Source: Chara braunii
Lineage: Eukaryota; Streptophyta; Charophyceae; Charales; Characeae
NCBI GenBank assembly: GCA_003427395.1
Contig: BFEA01000548.1
Coordinates: 910,479-965,445 of the forward strand
DNA length: 54,967 nucleotides
Direction: 5' to 3'
The translations under genes were made by a program, and so were the position numbers. Positions within the stretch are counted from its first letter, which is position 1. Each line of letters opens with the position of its first letter. Positions 43,736 through 52,999 of this stretch are shown here, piece by piece. The notes below the pieces were generated by a model. It saw only the letters and a list, made by a program, of their open reading frames with translations. It ran no database searches and was not told where the DNA came from.

Positions 43736-44284
43736 CATATTTTTCCCAGATACCATTATTTTCACTTAGTCCCGCGCGGTCCCTGGTGCCTTTCCTCAAG
43801 GTGTCCCACGTTCTTTGGGCGTCTACCGCCCTATGGTGGCCCCTCTCTCTTGCTTTTTCTTGGGCCTTGCGTGCGCTATTTTTCTCCGGCCGCAGGGCCT
43901 CCAACCCGAGGCTCCCGTTAATTGTCGTAGGTGGCCCCCATGTTGGGCCCTTATTCTCTAGCTTCCCACGGCCTTCGGGGCCTCCAACTTGTCGTGCCGT
44001 GTTCGCCGGGCCAATGGCCCCTTGGCCTTAGTCTTGCTGAATTCCAACAGCCCTCCTGGCCTCGAGCTATGTTCTATGTGCCCTTGTCCTCGCGCTTACT
44101 TGCTTGTCGTCGCTGGTTTTTCCCTTGACGGTTTTCAACCCAGGGCATCATTCCTTCCGGTGGCCTAGTCCTTTGTCTTTTCTCTCTCTTACTTCCTTAC
44201 TCCAGATTTCTCTATTATGCACAATCTGGTTATATGCAGTCTCTCGAGTGGCGGGATGTTATTCGGGACCCACCAGTCCTGACA

Positions 44285-45860
44285 CCGTGTCTTGGGTCTT
44301 GTAGAAGACCAATGGATTGTTATCCGTTACCCATCGGAACTGTCGTCGACCGAGAAGAAAATGCCGCCAGCGCTTGAGCGCGTGTACGAAGACCAATAAT
44401 TCCTTCTTCCGTGCGTCGGCAATCGAGTGCACGACGGACACTTTCTGGCTAAAGTACTCGATCGGGTGCCTGTCCACACCGTCATGTTGCTCGAGGACGG
44501 CACCAATGCCATAGTCGGACGCATCGGTAGTGACACGTGTCGGCAAAAGCGGATCGTAGCTGCGCAACACCTCCGCGGATAGCAATGCGACTTTGAGAGA
44601 CAAAAAGGAAGTCCACGCATTGTCGTCGAAGTCGAATGGCCGGTCCTCACATTGAAGCTTGGATAAAGGAGTCGCGATCTTCAAGTATCCCTTGATGAAG
44701 CGTTGATAGTAGTCGGCTAAGCCAAGGAAGGAACAGACATTTGTGATGGTCTTCGGCTCCGACCACTCTTGGATGGCTTGAATCTTGTCCGACAACGGAC
44801 TGATGCCCTCTGATGTGACAAAATGGCCCAAGTATTCCAGCTCTTGCCGGACAAATTCGCACTTGTCGCGGTTGGCTTTGTACTTGGCGCGGCAGGAGCG
44901 TCTCCAACACTCGTCGAAGGTGCTCAAGATGATCCTCCATTGTCCGGCTATAGACGAGGATGTCGTCTAAGTAGACTAGTACGAACCAGTCCAGCATCGC
45001 ACGAAACTCATTGATCATTGCCGCTTGAAAGGTCGTGGGGGCATTGGTGACGCCAAACGGCATAACGATCCACTCAAAATGCCCGTACCGCGTCTTAAAC
45101 GCGGATTTGTAGCAATCTTGCGGGCGTATCGAGATTTGATGGTAGCCCGACTCCAAGTCCAATTTTGAGAAGAATTTTGTGTCGCCCAAATGCTCGAGAA
45201 GGTCGTCAGAAGAGGTCCCGCATTCTTGACGGTTTGTGCGTTGAGCTTGCGGTAGTCGATGCACAAGCGAAGATCCTTGTTCTTCTTCCGTACGAAGAGA
45301 ACTGGCGCACCATATAGTGAGCTACTAGGGCGGATCCAACCCTTGTCCAAAAGATCGTCGAGTTGAGCGCGGAGAACCTCGAGCTCTTCCTTGCTCATGC
45401 GATAGATGCATCTTTTTGGCGGCACGACACCGGCCTCAAGAATGATCTCGTGGGAGATCAGCCGATCCGGCACCACACCGGTAGGAGACTCGAAGATGTC
45501 GGTGAACTCGTCGAGCAGCCGCACCACTCGGGGGTCTGAAGACAAGTCCGTAGGTGAAGATTCGGTTGTCATGGCGGCTCGTAGAAAGCATAGGCCTATC
45601 TCGCCGGTCCGCTCGTAAGCGCAAGTAGCCTGAAAAGACTTGGCCGGTACAACTTGGCACTTGATCGAGGAGTGCGGAAGAGGAATGGTACACGGCACCT
45701 CGACGTCGAAGGCGTCACGAACGATAAGTGTCCGCTGATGGAAGTTGACCATGTGATCCGCACTTGCAAGCCAAGGCATCCCCAAAATAATGTCGACGTC
45801 TGTGTCTAAGACGTCAAACGTCACCGGTTCGCAGGCATGAGGTGCGAAATAAACCGGCAC
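44285..45860 (-). pseudogene. reverse transcriptase and RNase H (element 6)
   Basis: The first frame carries the protease end ([15 protein letters not shown]), a linker, and then [40 protein letters not shown] and [19 protein letters not shown]. It shifts near 45210 to [32 protein letters not shown] and LVYLDDILVYS (YLDD at about 44962-44973). It shifts back near 44900 to YLGHFVTSEGISPLSDKIQ, TNVCSFLGLADYYQRFIKGY and the RNase H TTDASDYGIGAVLEQHDG. RNase H continues through KELLVFVHALKRWRHFLLG to FRWVTDNNPLVFYKTQDTV, where it is cut by the LTR of element 5. Two compensating shifts are the only defects besides truncation. Confidence 0.95.
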
Positions 45861-45887
45861 GACTTCAATGTAGCGATCGAGGAGTGG

Positions 45888-46313
45888 TTACGTCCGACTG
45901 TCCGCCAACTTGATCGCTGTCGGGTTTGGCTTCCTTCGAACTTGAGCGCCAAGGCCGGCCCTTTGGATAACGGACTGGCTGATGAAATTGCGAGTCGCGC
46001 CACTATCCAACAAAGCGTTGCAGGATGCTTGCCCAACTTGGATGCGGACATAAAGGAGCGGTGCGTTGTTACGATCGTACCGCTGCATGCGAAACTCGCG
46101 GGCCACCTTGGTAACATACACAAGGATGTCCCCCACCGCAGCTTCGTCATCCGTCGGCGAAGATGGTGGTGCATAGAAGGCTAAGTATGTGTGGAGATGG
46201 GCGCATAGTATTGCGCATTGCGGTCCCGGCAAGTAGCCTGTGGAAGGGAGAGGAAGCCTTGCAAAATCCTCGGACGTCAACGGGTCCAAGACCTCTATGT
46301 TGAACTCGTGCAT
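45888..46313 (-). pseudogene. retropepsin-like protease (element 6), active-site loop intact
   Basis: The segment reads NIEVLDPLTSEDFARLPLPS and later VRIQVGQASCNALLDSGATR (catalytic Asp near residue 103), then NFISQSVIQRAGLG. The D-S-G-A-T loop is canonical. A TAA at 45888-45890 separates it from the same-frame remainder that contains [10 protein letters not shown] and runs into RT. Protease and RT were evidently one polyprotein. Confidence 0.92.
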
Positions 46314-48097
46314 CGAATCCCTTGAAGAACCACTTGAAGACGATCCATTGTTGCTGTCCTTGAGCTTGAGAACCTAGTGAAGGAACGAGCCGGGCAGCAT
46401 AGTCCTCATAAGAATATAAGAGAGGACTGTCGACTTCCGCATGTGCCTCGGAATGAAGAGGGGTCGCTCGCGAAGCAACCGATTCGGAAGGCGTCGAGAG
46501 TGCAGCCCCATCACTCTCGGCGGTGCTCACTTTCCCGAAGGGGATTTGCCTTGGACTGGCGTGGGGCACGTTGCAGTGTCGTGCACCGCCTTGTTGCACC
46601 ACAAGCAGTATCGGTACTTAGACCAGATGCGGTACACGCCTTCCGAGATACCGTAATGTGTCCAAGGCTCTTGAGCCGCTGGTCCGGCCCCGGGGGCTGA
46701 ATTGGTGTGTGTCTTCGGTTTGTCGCGTCCTCGCCCTCTGGCGGGGCGGCCACCATCCCGGGCGGCTGCCAATCTGTCTCCTTCCTCGGAAGAGGCAACC
46801 TCGTTTGAAGGGTTGGTCGCTGTAGTTGCTGCGACCATGGCCACTTCCGGCCGATGCTGTCCTCTGCCCTGGCCTGCAGCAGACGAATGACCCAAATTCT
46901 TGGCTTCTATGTTCGTCACGATGATGTGCGAGGTTTTATCAAAAAGCTGCTCACTTGTGGTGAGCGTCTCCGCAACTTGCGTCAAGGCGTTCTGCAACGT
47001 CGGGCAGCTCCTCCTGATGAAGAAGTGCTTGATAGTGACAAATGTCGATGGCAAGTTGGGAGTGGATGCCAACCGTTGGTACTCGGTGATCCAGTCCGTG
47101 CTTGGCAGGTCGTTCTGATAGAACCGTTGAAGTTTCTCGGCTGCCTGAAGCTCGGGCGGTTCCACTTGGAAGCGCTTATGCCATGCTGCCTTGAGATCAG
47201 CCGGACTGATCTTCGTATGCAGCTCGGAGACTGCGACATTGTGCGTGGACAACATATTGTCCAGCCATGCCTGGCACGCGCCTCCCGAGCGGGAGTATAA
47301 GTATGCGTGCCGGTTCGGGTTGATGACGTGGTGAATGTCCAACTTCAGCTCAAATTGGCACCACCATGGGATCGGGTTCGTCTTCGTTGCATCGCAAAAG
47401 ATCGGGAGGCCGTCAAACTTTGGGATGCTCTCGCGATTAGTCGTGGTTGGACTGGCTGCGGCGGCGCAAATCTGCTGGTCAATCCGCTGATTTGTTGTAA
47501 GAGCGCCGTCCTTAAGAGTCTCGATGTCAATTTCCAAGACGTTGACGCGGTCAAGCAGTTCATCAATAACTGATTTGTTGTAAGAGCGCCGGCGGGGGTG
47601 GCTGATGCAAGCTGCTGTTCCAGCCGACGTACCCGGTCAAGCAGTTCATCAATAACTCGAATCTGCTTCCGGACCAGGGTGTCCACGCAGAGGATGTCCT
47701 CTTGTTGTGCTGCACAGGTGGCGACCAAGTCGCTCACATGTTCGATTGTGGTTGCAAGGCCATGCACAGAAGAGGGGGCACCCTCCTATTCAACAGCCAC
47801 TGCCTATTTGCCGGCGATCACCTCAATATCCCCCTCGCATTCGAGGAGTTTGTCTCGGCGTAGTCGATGGCGTTCGTCTGCGGCCTTCCTTGCTGCCTCA
47901 GCGTCCGCCTGTCACTGCTGTTCAGCAAGGCGACGTTATTCCTCTGCTTCCTCATCTTCTTTCTTACGTGCAGATGTTGCCGCCGCTGCCCGTAGCTTGA
48001 ATTCTGTAACCATGTCCAACATGCGGGTTTCATAGGCCTCGCTAGTCTCGCCTGGCTGCTGCTCCATGCCGCTTGTCTTTGAGCGGGTGAGCACCAT
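46314..48097 (-). pseudogene. gag with zinc knuckle (element 6)
   Basis: The start is probably ATG at 48097-48095 (MVLTRSKTSGMEQQ). The N-terminal frame has an Ala/Glu/Lys coiled coil broken by TAA and TGA. After a shift near 47540 a 336-codon frame gives IPKFDGLPIFCDATKTNPIP, WWCQFELKLDIHHVI, YSRSGGACQAWLDNM, LKAAWHKRFQVEPPE and WITEYQRLASTPN, a capsid-type domain. A Gly/Arg-rich stretch precedes the knuckle CLWCNKAVHDTATC, exact C-x2-C-x4-H-x4-C. The frame stops at 46527, then two shifts reconnect it to protease. A local duplication of about 82 bp lies at 47489-47655. Confidence 0.88.
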
Positions 48098-48194
48098 GCA
48101 CTGACGTGACCTGCTGCTGCGGTGACTGGTTGCTGACGTGGCACTGCTGCCGTGTCCTACTGACATGGCCTGTTGATGTGGCAACTTACCAATC

Positions 48195-49454
48195 GAAGAG
48201 GCATTAGTCTGTTGTCGGACAAGATTCAAGCCATCCAAGAGTGGCCGGAGCTGAAGACCGTCACAAATGTCTGTTCCTTCCTTGGCTTAGCCAACTACTA
48301 TCAACGCTTCATTAAGGGATACTCGAAGATCGCGGTTCCTTTATCCAAGCTTCAATGCGAGGACCGGCCATTCGACTTCGACGACAATGCGCGGACTTCC
48401 TTTTTGGCTCTCAAAGCCGCATCGCTATCCGCGGAGGTGTTGCGCATCTATGATCCGCTTTTGCCGACATGGGTCACTACCGATGCGTCCGGCTATGGCA
48501 TTGGTGCCGTCCTCGAGCAACATGACGGTGTGGACTAGCACCCGATCGAGTACTTTAGCAAGAAAGTGCCCACCGTGCACTCGATTGATGACGCACGGAA
48601 GAAGGAATTATTGGCCTTTGTACACGCGCTCAAGCGCTGGTGGCATTTTCTTCTCGGTTGATGGCAGTTCCGATGGGTAACGGATAACAATCCATTGGTC
48701 TTCTACAAGACCCAAGACACGGTCAATAGCACCATTGCCCGTTGGATGGCCTTCATCGACCAGTTTGACTTTTTCCCCGACCACATTCCGGGCAAGTCAA
48801 ACCATTTTGCGGATGCTCTTTCACGGCGTCCGGACCATTGTACCGCAGTCTACTCAACTTTTGAGATTAACGACGACTTGAGGGACAACTTCATCCGCGG
48901 CTACCAAGTCGACCCCGAGTTTTGCGACAAGTACGCAAATTACTCCTCTCCTAATCCGTCGCCATCGCACTATCGGATCCAAGAGGGGTACTTGCTCGTC
49001 CACTCGCGAGGGAAGGATCTTCTTTGTGTGCCACAAGATTTACACTTGCGCACACGGCTTCTTGGCGAGTTCTACGACTCTCCCGCCACCGGACACTTTG
49101 GAGTCAATCGTACGATTGGCTGACTCCGCGAGCGCTACTGGTGGCCCGGTCTTCTAAACGACGTCACACGCTATTGCGAGTCATGCGAGGTTTGCATCCA
49201 TTGCAAATCCTGCAATCATCGTCCGTACGATGAGTTGCGACCGTTACCGGTCCCCTTGCGGCGAAGGGAAGCGATTGCCATGGACATTACCGGCCCGTTC
49301 CCCAAGCACAAGACCGGAGTGGATGGGATTCTCAAGGTGGTCGACTGACTCACCAAGTTTGCCATGTTTTTGCCTTGCCGCTATCATGCCAAGGCACTGG
49401 AGTTGGCCGAGGTTCTTTACGCCGGTTGGATTCGAACCAAGGGTTACCCCGAGG
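48195..49454 (+). pseudogene. RT connection, RNase H and integrase start, four in-frame stops
   Basis: A single frame gives TNVCSFLGLANYYQRFIKGY, TTDASGYGIGAVLEQHDGVD, KELLAFVHALKRWWHFLLG, FRWVTDNNPLVFYKTQDTV and HIPGKSNHFADALSRRPDH. Integrase begins with HLRTRLLGEF, TGHFGVNRTIG, RERYWWPGLLNDVTRYCESC and EVCIHCK (H2C2 zinc region). The first catalytic Asp lies in IAMDITGPFPKHKTG. Stops are TAG 48536-48538, TGA 48659-48661, TGA 49121-49123 and TGA 49346-49348. At the second stop the element 6 copy has CGA. The protein ends at KGYPEG before the second catalytic Asp. Confidence 0.95.
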
Positions 49455-49461
49455 GGTAACC
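49442..49461. repeat. perfect 9 bp palindrome at fragment end
   Basis: GGTTACCCCGAGGGGTAACC has two 9 bp arms around GA. It coincides with the end of integrase similarity. It could mark a rearrangement joint or be chance. Confidence 0.7.
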
Positions 49462-50143
49462 GGAGGCAGATAGAGAAGACCAGAGGGGGCAACAACATAG
49501 GTGGGAAGGGGTGGGATATATCACCCAGATAAGGAGCCACTAAAAAAAAAAGTTTGAACTTTGCAAAAAAATTCGAGAAAAAAAAAAACAAACTCGTTTG
49601 CAAGTTCAGTAGGCCCCCCAATTCTTGTGAAGTGCGAAATTAAAAAAAATTCGAACTTTCAGACCGCAAATGATTTTCTGATAAAAGAAGTCCGAAATTG
49701 AAGTACAAAAAAAAATTCGGAATTACATAGATGAGAGTACTCACAGTTGGAGAATGATAACTGCAAGAGGGATTACCATACCATTTAACAAAAAACGGAT
49801 TTCGGAATAAAAATATTCCGGATTTCCAAATAACGGCAAATTGCAAAAGGAAATCGAAATTTTCGAAAAAGAAGATACTCCGGATTTTCAACAACGAAAT
49901 TTTGAATTTTCAGAAGGAAAAAACGAAATTGGAAGTTTCAGATGTTGCGCTATTGCGATTTTCCACAACAGAAATAGCGAGAAAACAAAATCCAAGAAAA
50001 GAAAAAAAATTCGACTTTTGGCAGTGAGGTCAAAATTGTGATTTTGGGGGCTAACTAGTGTGCTCTAATCAATCAATCAACACTAATGAGCTACCTAGTC
50101 CCCGCACACGTGTCAGATCAGGTTGTCCTGATTCACGTGCGGT
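49462..50143. other. AT-rich anonymous sequence
   Basis: Rich in A runs and TTCGAA/TTCGGA-like words, unlike the GC content on either side. No coding motif. The last ~80 bp contain CAGGTTGTCCTG and CACGTG palindromes leading to the reversed primer-site motif. It may be an intron, intergenic DNA or a leader of an unseen minus-strand element. Confidence 0.4.
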
Positions 50144-50155
50144 GTTCCGATACCA
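50144..50155 (-). promoter_or_regulatory. initiator-Met primer-binding-site motif, reversed
   Basis: The minus strand reads TGGTATCGGAAC, identical to the primer site of element 2 at 10535-10546. It sits two bases from the TGT end of the LTR at 50158. Taken alone this would make that LTR a minus-strand 5' LTR, but the LTR's similarity to the chromoviral LTR points the other way (see findings). Confidence 0.5.
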
Positions 50156-50157
50156 AC

Positions 50158-52102
50158 TGTTACATGCCCAGTTGGGTGATGTACATAATAACCGAGGATC
50201 CGCAATGTGATAAAAAGGACTGAATGGACAATGCAGTGCAAGTAGAATCTCAACAAGCAATGTGCATTCCGGTACATATAAAATGGTGCTTTTATAGCGC
50301 AGGGAAGACTTTAGATACAAGTCCTGACCTGACCGGGACTGACCTCATTCACGTAGCACAAGATAGCGAAGAAGAATGCTAGAATGCAAATGACTAGCCC
50401 AATCAATGTTTAAACGCGGACCAAACATGCATCATGTCCATCACAAGGTGTGAAGGAGTCTGGCGCTATACACAGGAAAGAGGCGCCAGGTCCAGACATA
50501 AACAGACAAAGAGGAGGGGATCAGACGAAGAAGAGGAAGGGGGGAGATGGGAAAGTTGTCAACACCAAGTCTCGTTTCAAGTCCCAAATAATCCCTCTTT
50601 GATATGTCTGAAGTCCAATGTCGAGTCTGGATCCAAATGTCGCCAAGCTCTCTCTCTCTCTCTCTCTCGTAGTCTGCTGATGCAGTGAAGTCAGATAGCG
50701 GGAGGGTGAGAAGGAGATGGTGGACTGAGACGAGGAAGAAGAAGAACTCTCTCTCTCATGTGTCAGGTACTAACCTGTGAAGATGGCGCTGTGCTGCAGG
50801 TACCTCGAAGACGAAGCTGGAGCAACGGTGCTGCAGGTAAGTATCCCTGGCCTCCGCCAATCTCTCTCTCTCTAGCACTACTCTAGCTATGGCGCCCAGC
50901 GCTCAAGACTGCTGCTAACGCTACAAAGCGCCCAACGCTGAAGACTACTCCTGCAGTGCTCCTCCAGAGTGCTGCTGCCGAATCCTGAAGACTACCTCCT
51001 GCCTCCTGAACTGCACGTGAAGTGCCTGGGAAGTACCTATGAACTACCTCCCAACTACCTGCAGCCTGCAGGGCGGGCCAGTCTTATATAGTGCTGGCCC
51101 GTCCAGGAGGCTGCTCTTGCCAATGCCAAAACGTGCCAGACCCTGGGGTTGAAGCTCAAACAAAGGTATTGAAAATAGGCCAAAAATGGCCTGAGCTAAA
51201 ACCCTGGTCTGGTGCTTCAGTTTCAGGGCAGGTCGAACCGATGAGGGCCTGAAAATGGCCCTCAGTTTCAGGCTGAAAATACTCAGGGCCGGAAAGACCC
51301 TGATTTAGCCTGAAACGACACAGGGCCTGTAGGCCCTCGTTTTCAGGCTTTCAGGCTGAAACGACACGGGGCCTGTAGGCCCTTGTTTTCAGGCTTTCAG
51401 GCTGAAACTGACACGGGGCCTGTAGGCCCTTGTTTTCAGGCTTTCAGGCTGAAACTGACACGGGGCCTGTAGGCCCTTTTTTTTCAGGCTTTCAGGCTGA
51501 AACTGACACGGGGCCTGTAGGCCCTTGTTTTCAGGCTTTCAGGCTGAAACTGACACGGGGCCTGTAGGCCCTTGTTTTCAGGCTTCTGGCCTGAAAACAA
51601 CACGGGGTCTGTAGGCCCTCGTTTTCAGGATTTCAGGCTGAAAATGACACGGGCCTGAAAATGGCCCGTGCAGCCTGTTGCAGGCGCAGCATGTAACAGT
51701 TGTCTTTTGCACAGGAGGGCAGAGCCCTTAGTAGTCTTCCATAGCCTTGGCATGTGAGAGGAACGTGAAGAGAGAAGCCATGACCTAGTGTTGTGCTGGC
51801 AGTAAGAGGGAACTTCGGATATTGGTTCTGGTTCAACCACTCATTGTTATTATTATAAATTGGGAGAAGAATAAGATTGGTGAAGATAAGGAGGAGGAAG
51901 GTGGAGAGAGAAGGAGTATTTGTCATTGGTCTTGCTGGTGTATTTCTTCTTCTTCTTCTTTTTCTCTTCTTCTTTTTCTCTTCTTCTTTTTCTCTTTTTC
52001 TTTGGTCTCTATCTCCTTGCAAGTGCGTTCATTTATTTCGCAATTGGGTCGCATTGTCTTTCCTTGTGAATTCGCACCTCGGAAATGACCAGGATCGTAA
52101 CA
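50158..52102 (+). repeat. LTR with TGTTAC...GTAACA ends (1945 bp)
   Basis: The ends TGTTAC and GTAACA are perfect 6 bp inverted repeats. The left 680 bp recurs at 54294-54967. The right ~450 bp matches the 3' half of the chromoviral LTRs in the plus direction: GCTGGTGTA plus CTTCTTCTTCTT, GTTCATT...GCAATTGG, GCATTGT and CCAGGATCGTAACA versus CCAGGGTCATAACA. A TATATAG near 51092 aligns with GCTATATC in those LTRs. No primer site follows 52102 and no purine tract precedes 50158, so it is best called a solo or rearranged LTR. Confidence 0.75.
51290..51650. repeat. ~47 bp tandem repeat inside LTR, about seven copies
   Basis: The unit is GACACGGGGCCTGTAGGCCC followed by TTGTTTTCAGGCTTTCAGGCTGAAACT-type sequence. 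GGGCCTGTAGGCCC is palindromic and TTTCAGGC recurs within each unit. Copies differ at a few positions and one has a T run. The other visible copy of this LTR is cut by the window edge before this point. Confidence 0.93.
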
Positions 52103-52184
52103 CCTTGTTTCGTGTATATGACAAACGTTTGTTCCCATGTGACTGTACTGTGAGTCATTTTTATGTCTGTGTGCATGTTCACAG

Positions 52185-52341
52185 GGACTTTCAAAAAGGT
52201 AGCTGCGATGATGACTTCAAGGCAGCAGCTGTAGCTGTCCTACCATTGATACATGAGATGCTCGCAGATTCTGTTGCGGGAAACTTCCCAAAAGGGGTTC
52301 TACTAAGTGTTGACATCCCGCTCCGTCCATCATCCACTAAG
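52185..52341 (+). CDS. surE: internal exon of a SurE-family 5'/3'-nucleotidase (survival protein SurE)
   Basis: The 157 bp exon is bounded by CATGTTCACAG (acceptor) and AAG|GTGAGG (donor). It reads FQKGSCDDDFKAAAVAVLP, LIHEMLADSVAGNFPKG and VLLSVDIPLRPSSTK. This matches the C-terminal part of the SurE core of plants and bacteria: a D-[FY]-x-x-[AS]-A helix with CLP-like VLP, then N-[FY]-P-K-G and the LN-[VI]-[DN]-[IL]-P strand. SurE proteins are metal-dependent phosphatases acting on nucleoside monophosphates. The metal-binding N-terminal DDG exons should lie upstream but are not in the visible sequence; an LTR ends 82 bp before this exon. Downstream exons were not found before the window end. 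Confidence 0.75.
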
Positions 52342-52544
52342 GTGAGGTTCCATGACTTCGTACTCTAATATCTCAAGGTAAAGATAGGATCTCCAGGGAT
52401 GGTTGATGATTTTGGGAGAGACCAGTGAGTTTAAAGTTTAAACCTCAAATTGTACACATTTTAGGTTCTAATTTAATTGAGTTCATCCTGAAATTTCCAA
52501 TTTCACATTTGTCGTGGGTTCCACTTCTGAACCGTACACACGTG

Positions 52545-52750
52545 GAACTGTTGATGAAGGTCATGTGTTCAAATTCTAAGTGGTACACATATTTGACTGT
52601 AGATAAACAGGTCATTGGTTCAGATCCTGAACTGAACTCAGCACTACTCACTTGTAGCTGTTGATAAAGAGGTCATCAGTTCAAATCCTGATTTGTATTC
52701 TCATATTGCTGTTGATAAAGGGCTCATGAGTACAAATCCTAATGACAGAC
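52545..52750 (+). repeat. four degenerate ~50-60 bp repeats with T-arm-like words
   Basis: Copies start CTGTTGATAAAGAGGTCAT or close variants at about 52546, 52598, 52658 and 52709. Each carries a GGTTCAGATCC/AGTTCAAATCC-like word, similar to the pol III B box. They lie in what is probably an intron of the SurE gene (52342 onward). The rest of 52342-52925 shows nothing recognisable. Confidence 0.65.
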
Positions 52751-52921
52751 ATGGCACTGCGGTGTCAGTGATTTTCCATATGGCCATTTCAGGAAACTGC
52801 TGCACAGAATATTTCCTGAACAAAATATGACAGGCAGCTCATCAACGCCTGGAAATCACTCTCTCCTCTTCCGGACAGAGGGTCGGGTTCGCTGTCCAGG
52901 CCAAGGCAGATGTCGACTCTC

Positions 52922-52925
<4 letters not shown>

Positions 52926-52997
<72 letters not shown>
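52926..52997. repeat. (GA)n microsatellite
   Basis: About 35 uninterrupted GA dinucleotides. Confidence 0.97.

Positions 52998-52999
<2 letters not shown>

Larger units (their letters stand above)
19535..44284 (-). mobile_element. candidate giant Ty3/gypsy LTR element, ~24.7 kb (element 5)
   Basis: Inference from four facts. First, 41369-44284 and 19535-20542 are copies of one LTR in the same orientation. Second, the copy at 20542 is preceded, on the minus strand, by the purine tract GAGTGGGGGGAATG, so it is a 3' LTR of a minus-strand element. Third, all gag, protease, RT, RNase H and integrase segments between them read on the minus strand in canonical order. Fourth, the outer edge at 44284 cuts another element while the inner flank at 41368 is not that element, so the copy is not a solo LTR. 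No primer site starting TGG was found next to 41369, and the 3' LTR is truncated, so target duplications cannot be tested. It may instead be two or more fragments. Confidence 0.5.
41369..44284 (-). repeat. 5' LTR of element 5 (2916 bp)
   Basis: The edges are TGTGAGGAC at 41369 and GTCCTGACA at 44284, imperfect inverted ends with a TGT...ACA pair. The right third matches 19535-20542. The inside is repetitive: 41587-42140 corresponds to 42995-43540, and 42540-42655 to 42700-42825 (shared CCAAGTGCATCCGGGCTCAA). The outer edge directly abuts the RNase H of element 6. Which end is 5' is set by the polypurine tract at the other copy. A 25-base gap lies inside. Confidence 0.7.
44285..48097 (-). mobile_element. 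Ty3/gypsy element, gag to RNase H, truncated (element 6)
   Basis: The minus-strand order is gag, protease, RT, RNase H. The 3' part is missing because the long LTR of element 5 begins at 44284. The 5' LTR and primer site are missing because an opposite-strand fragment of the same family begins near 48195. Protein segments are better preserved than in element 2. Confidence 0.9.
48195..49461 (+). mobile_element. opposite-strand fragment of the element 6 family
   Basis: This is plus-strand pol from the RT connection through RNase H into integrase. Its first ~520 bp is the inverted counterpart of 44285-44830. It supplies RNase H and integrase parts that element 6 lacks. The left joint near 48195 is within 100 bp of the gag start of element 6; the right end is a short palindrome at 49442-49461. 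Confidence 0.88.

Noticed and set aside
41364-44289. Target-site duplication TTGAC around the long LTR
   Set aside because: TTGAC precedes 41369 but the right flank is CCGTG; the left flank also does not match the interrupted element, so the resemblance is chance.
49425-49445. tRNA T-arm-like word (complement of GGTTCGAATCC)
   Set aside because: It lies inside a readable integrase frame and no cloverleaf can be built around it.
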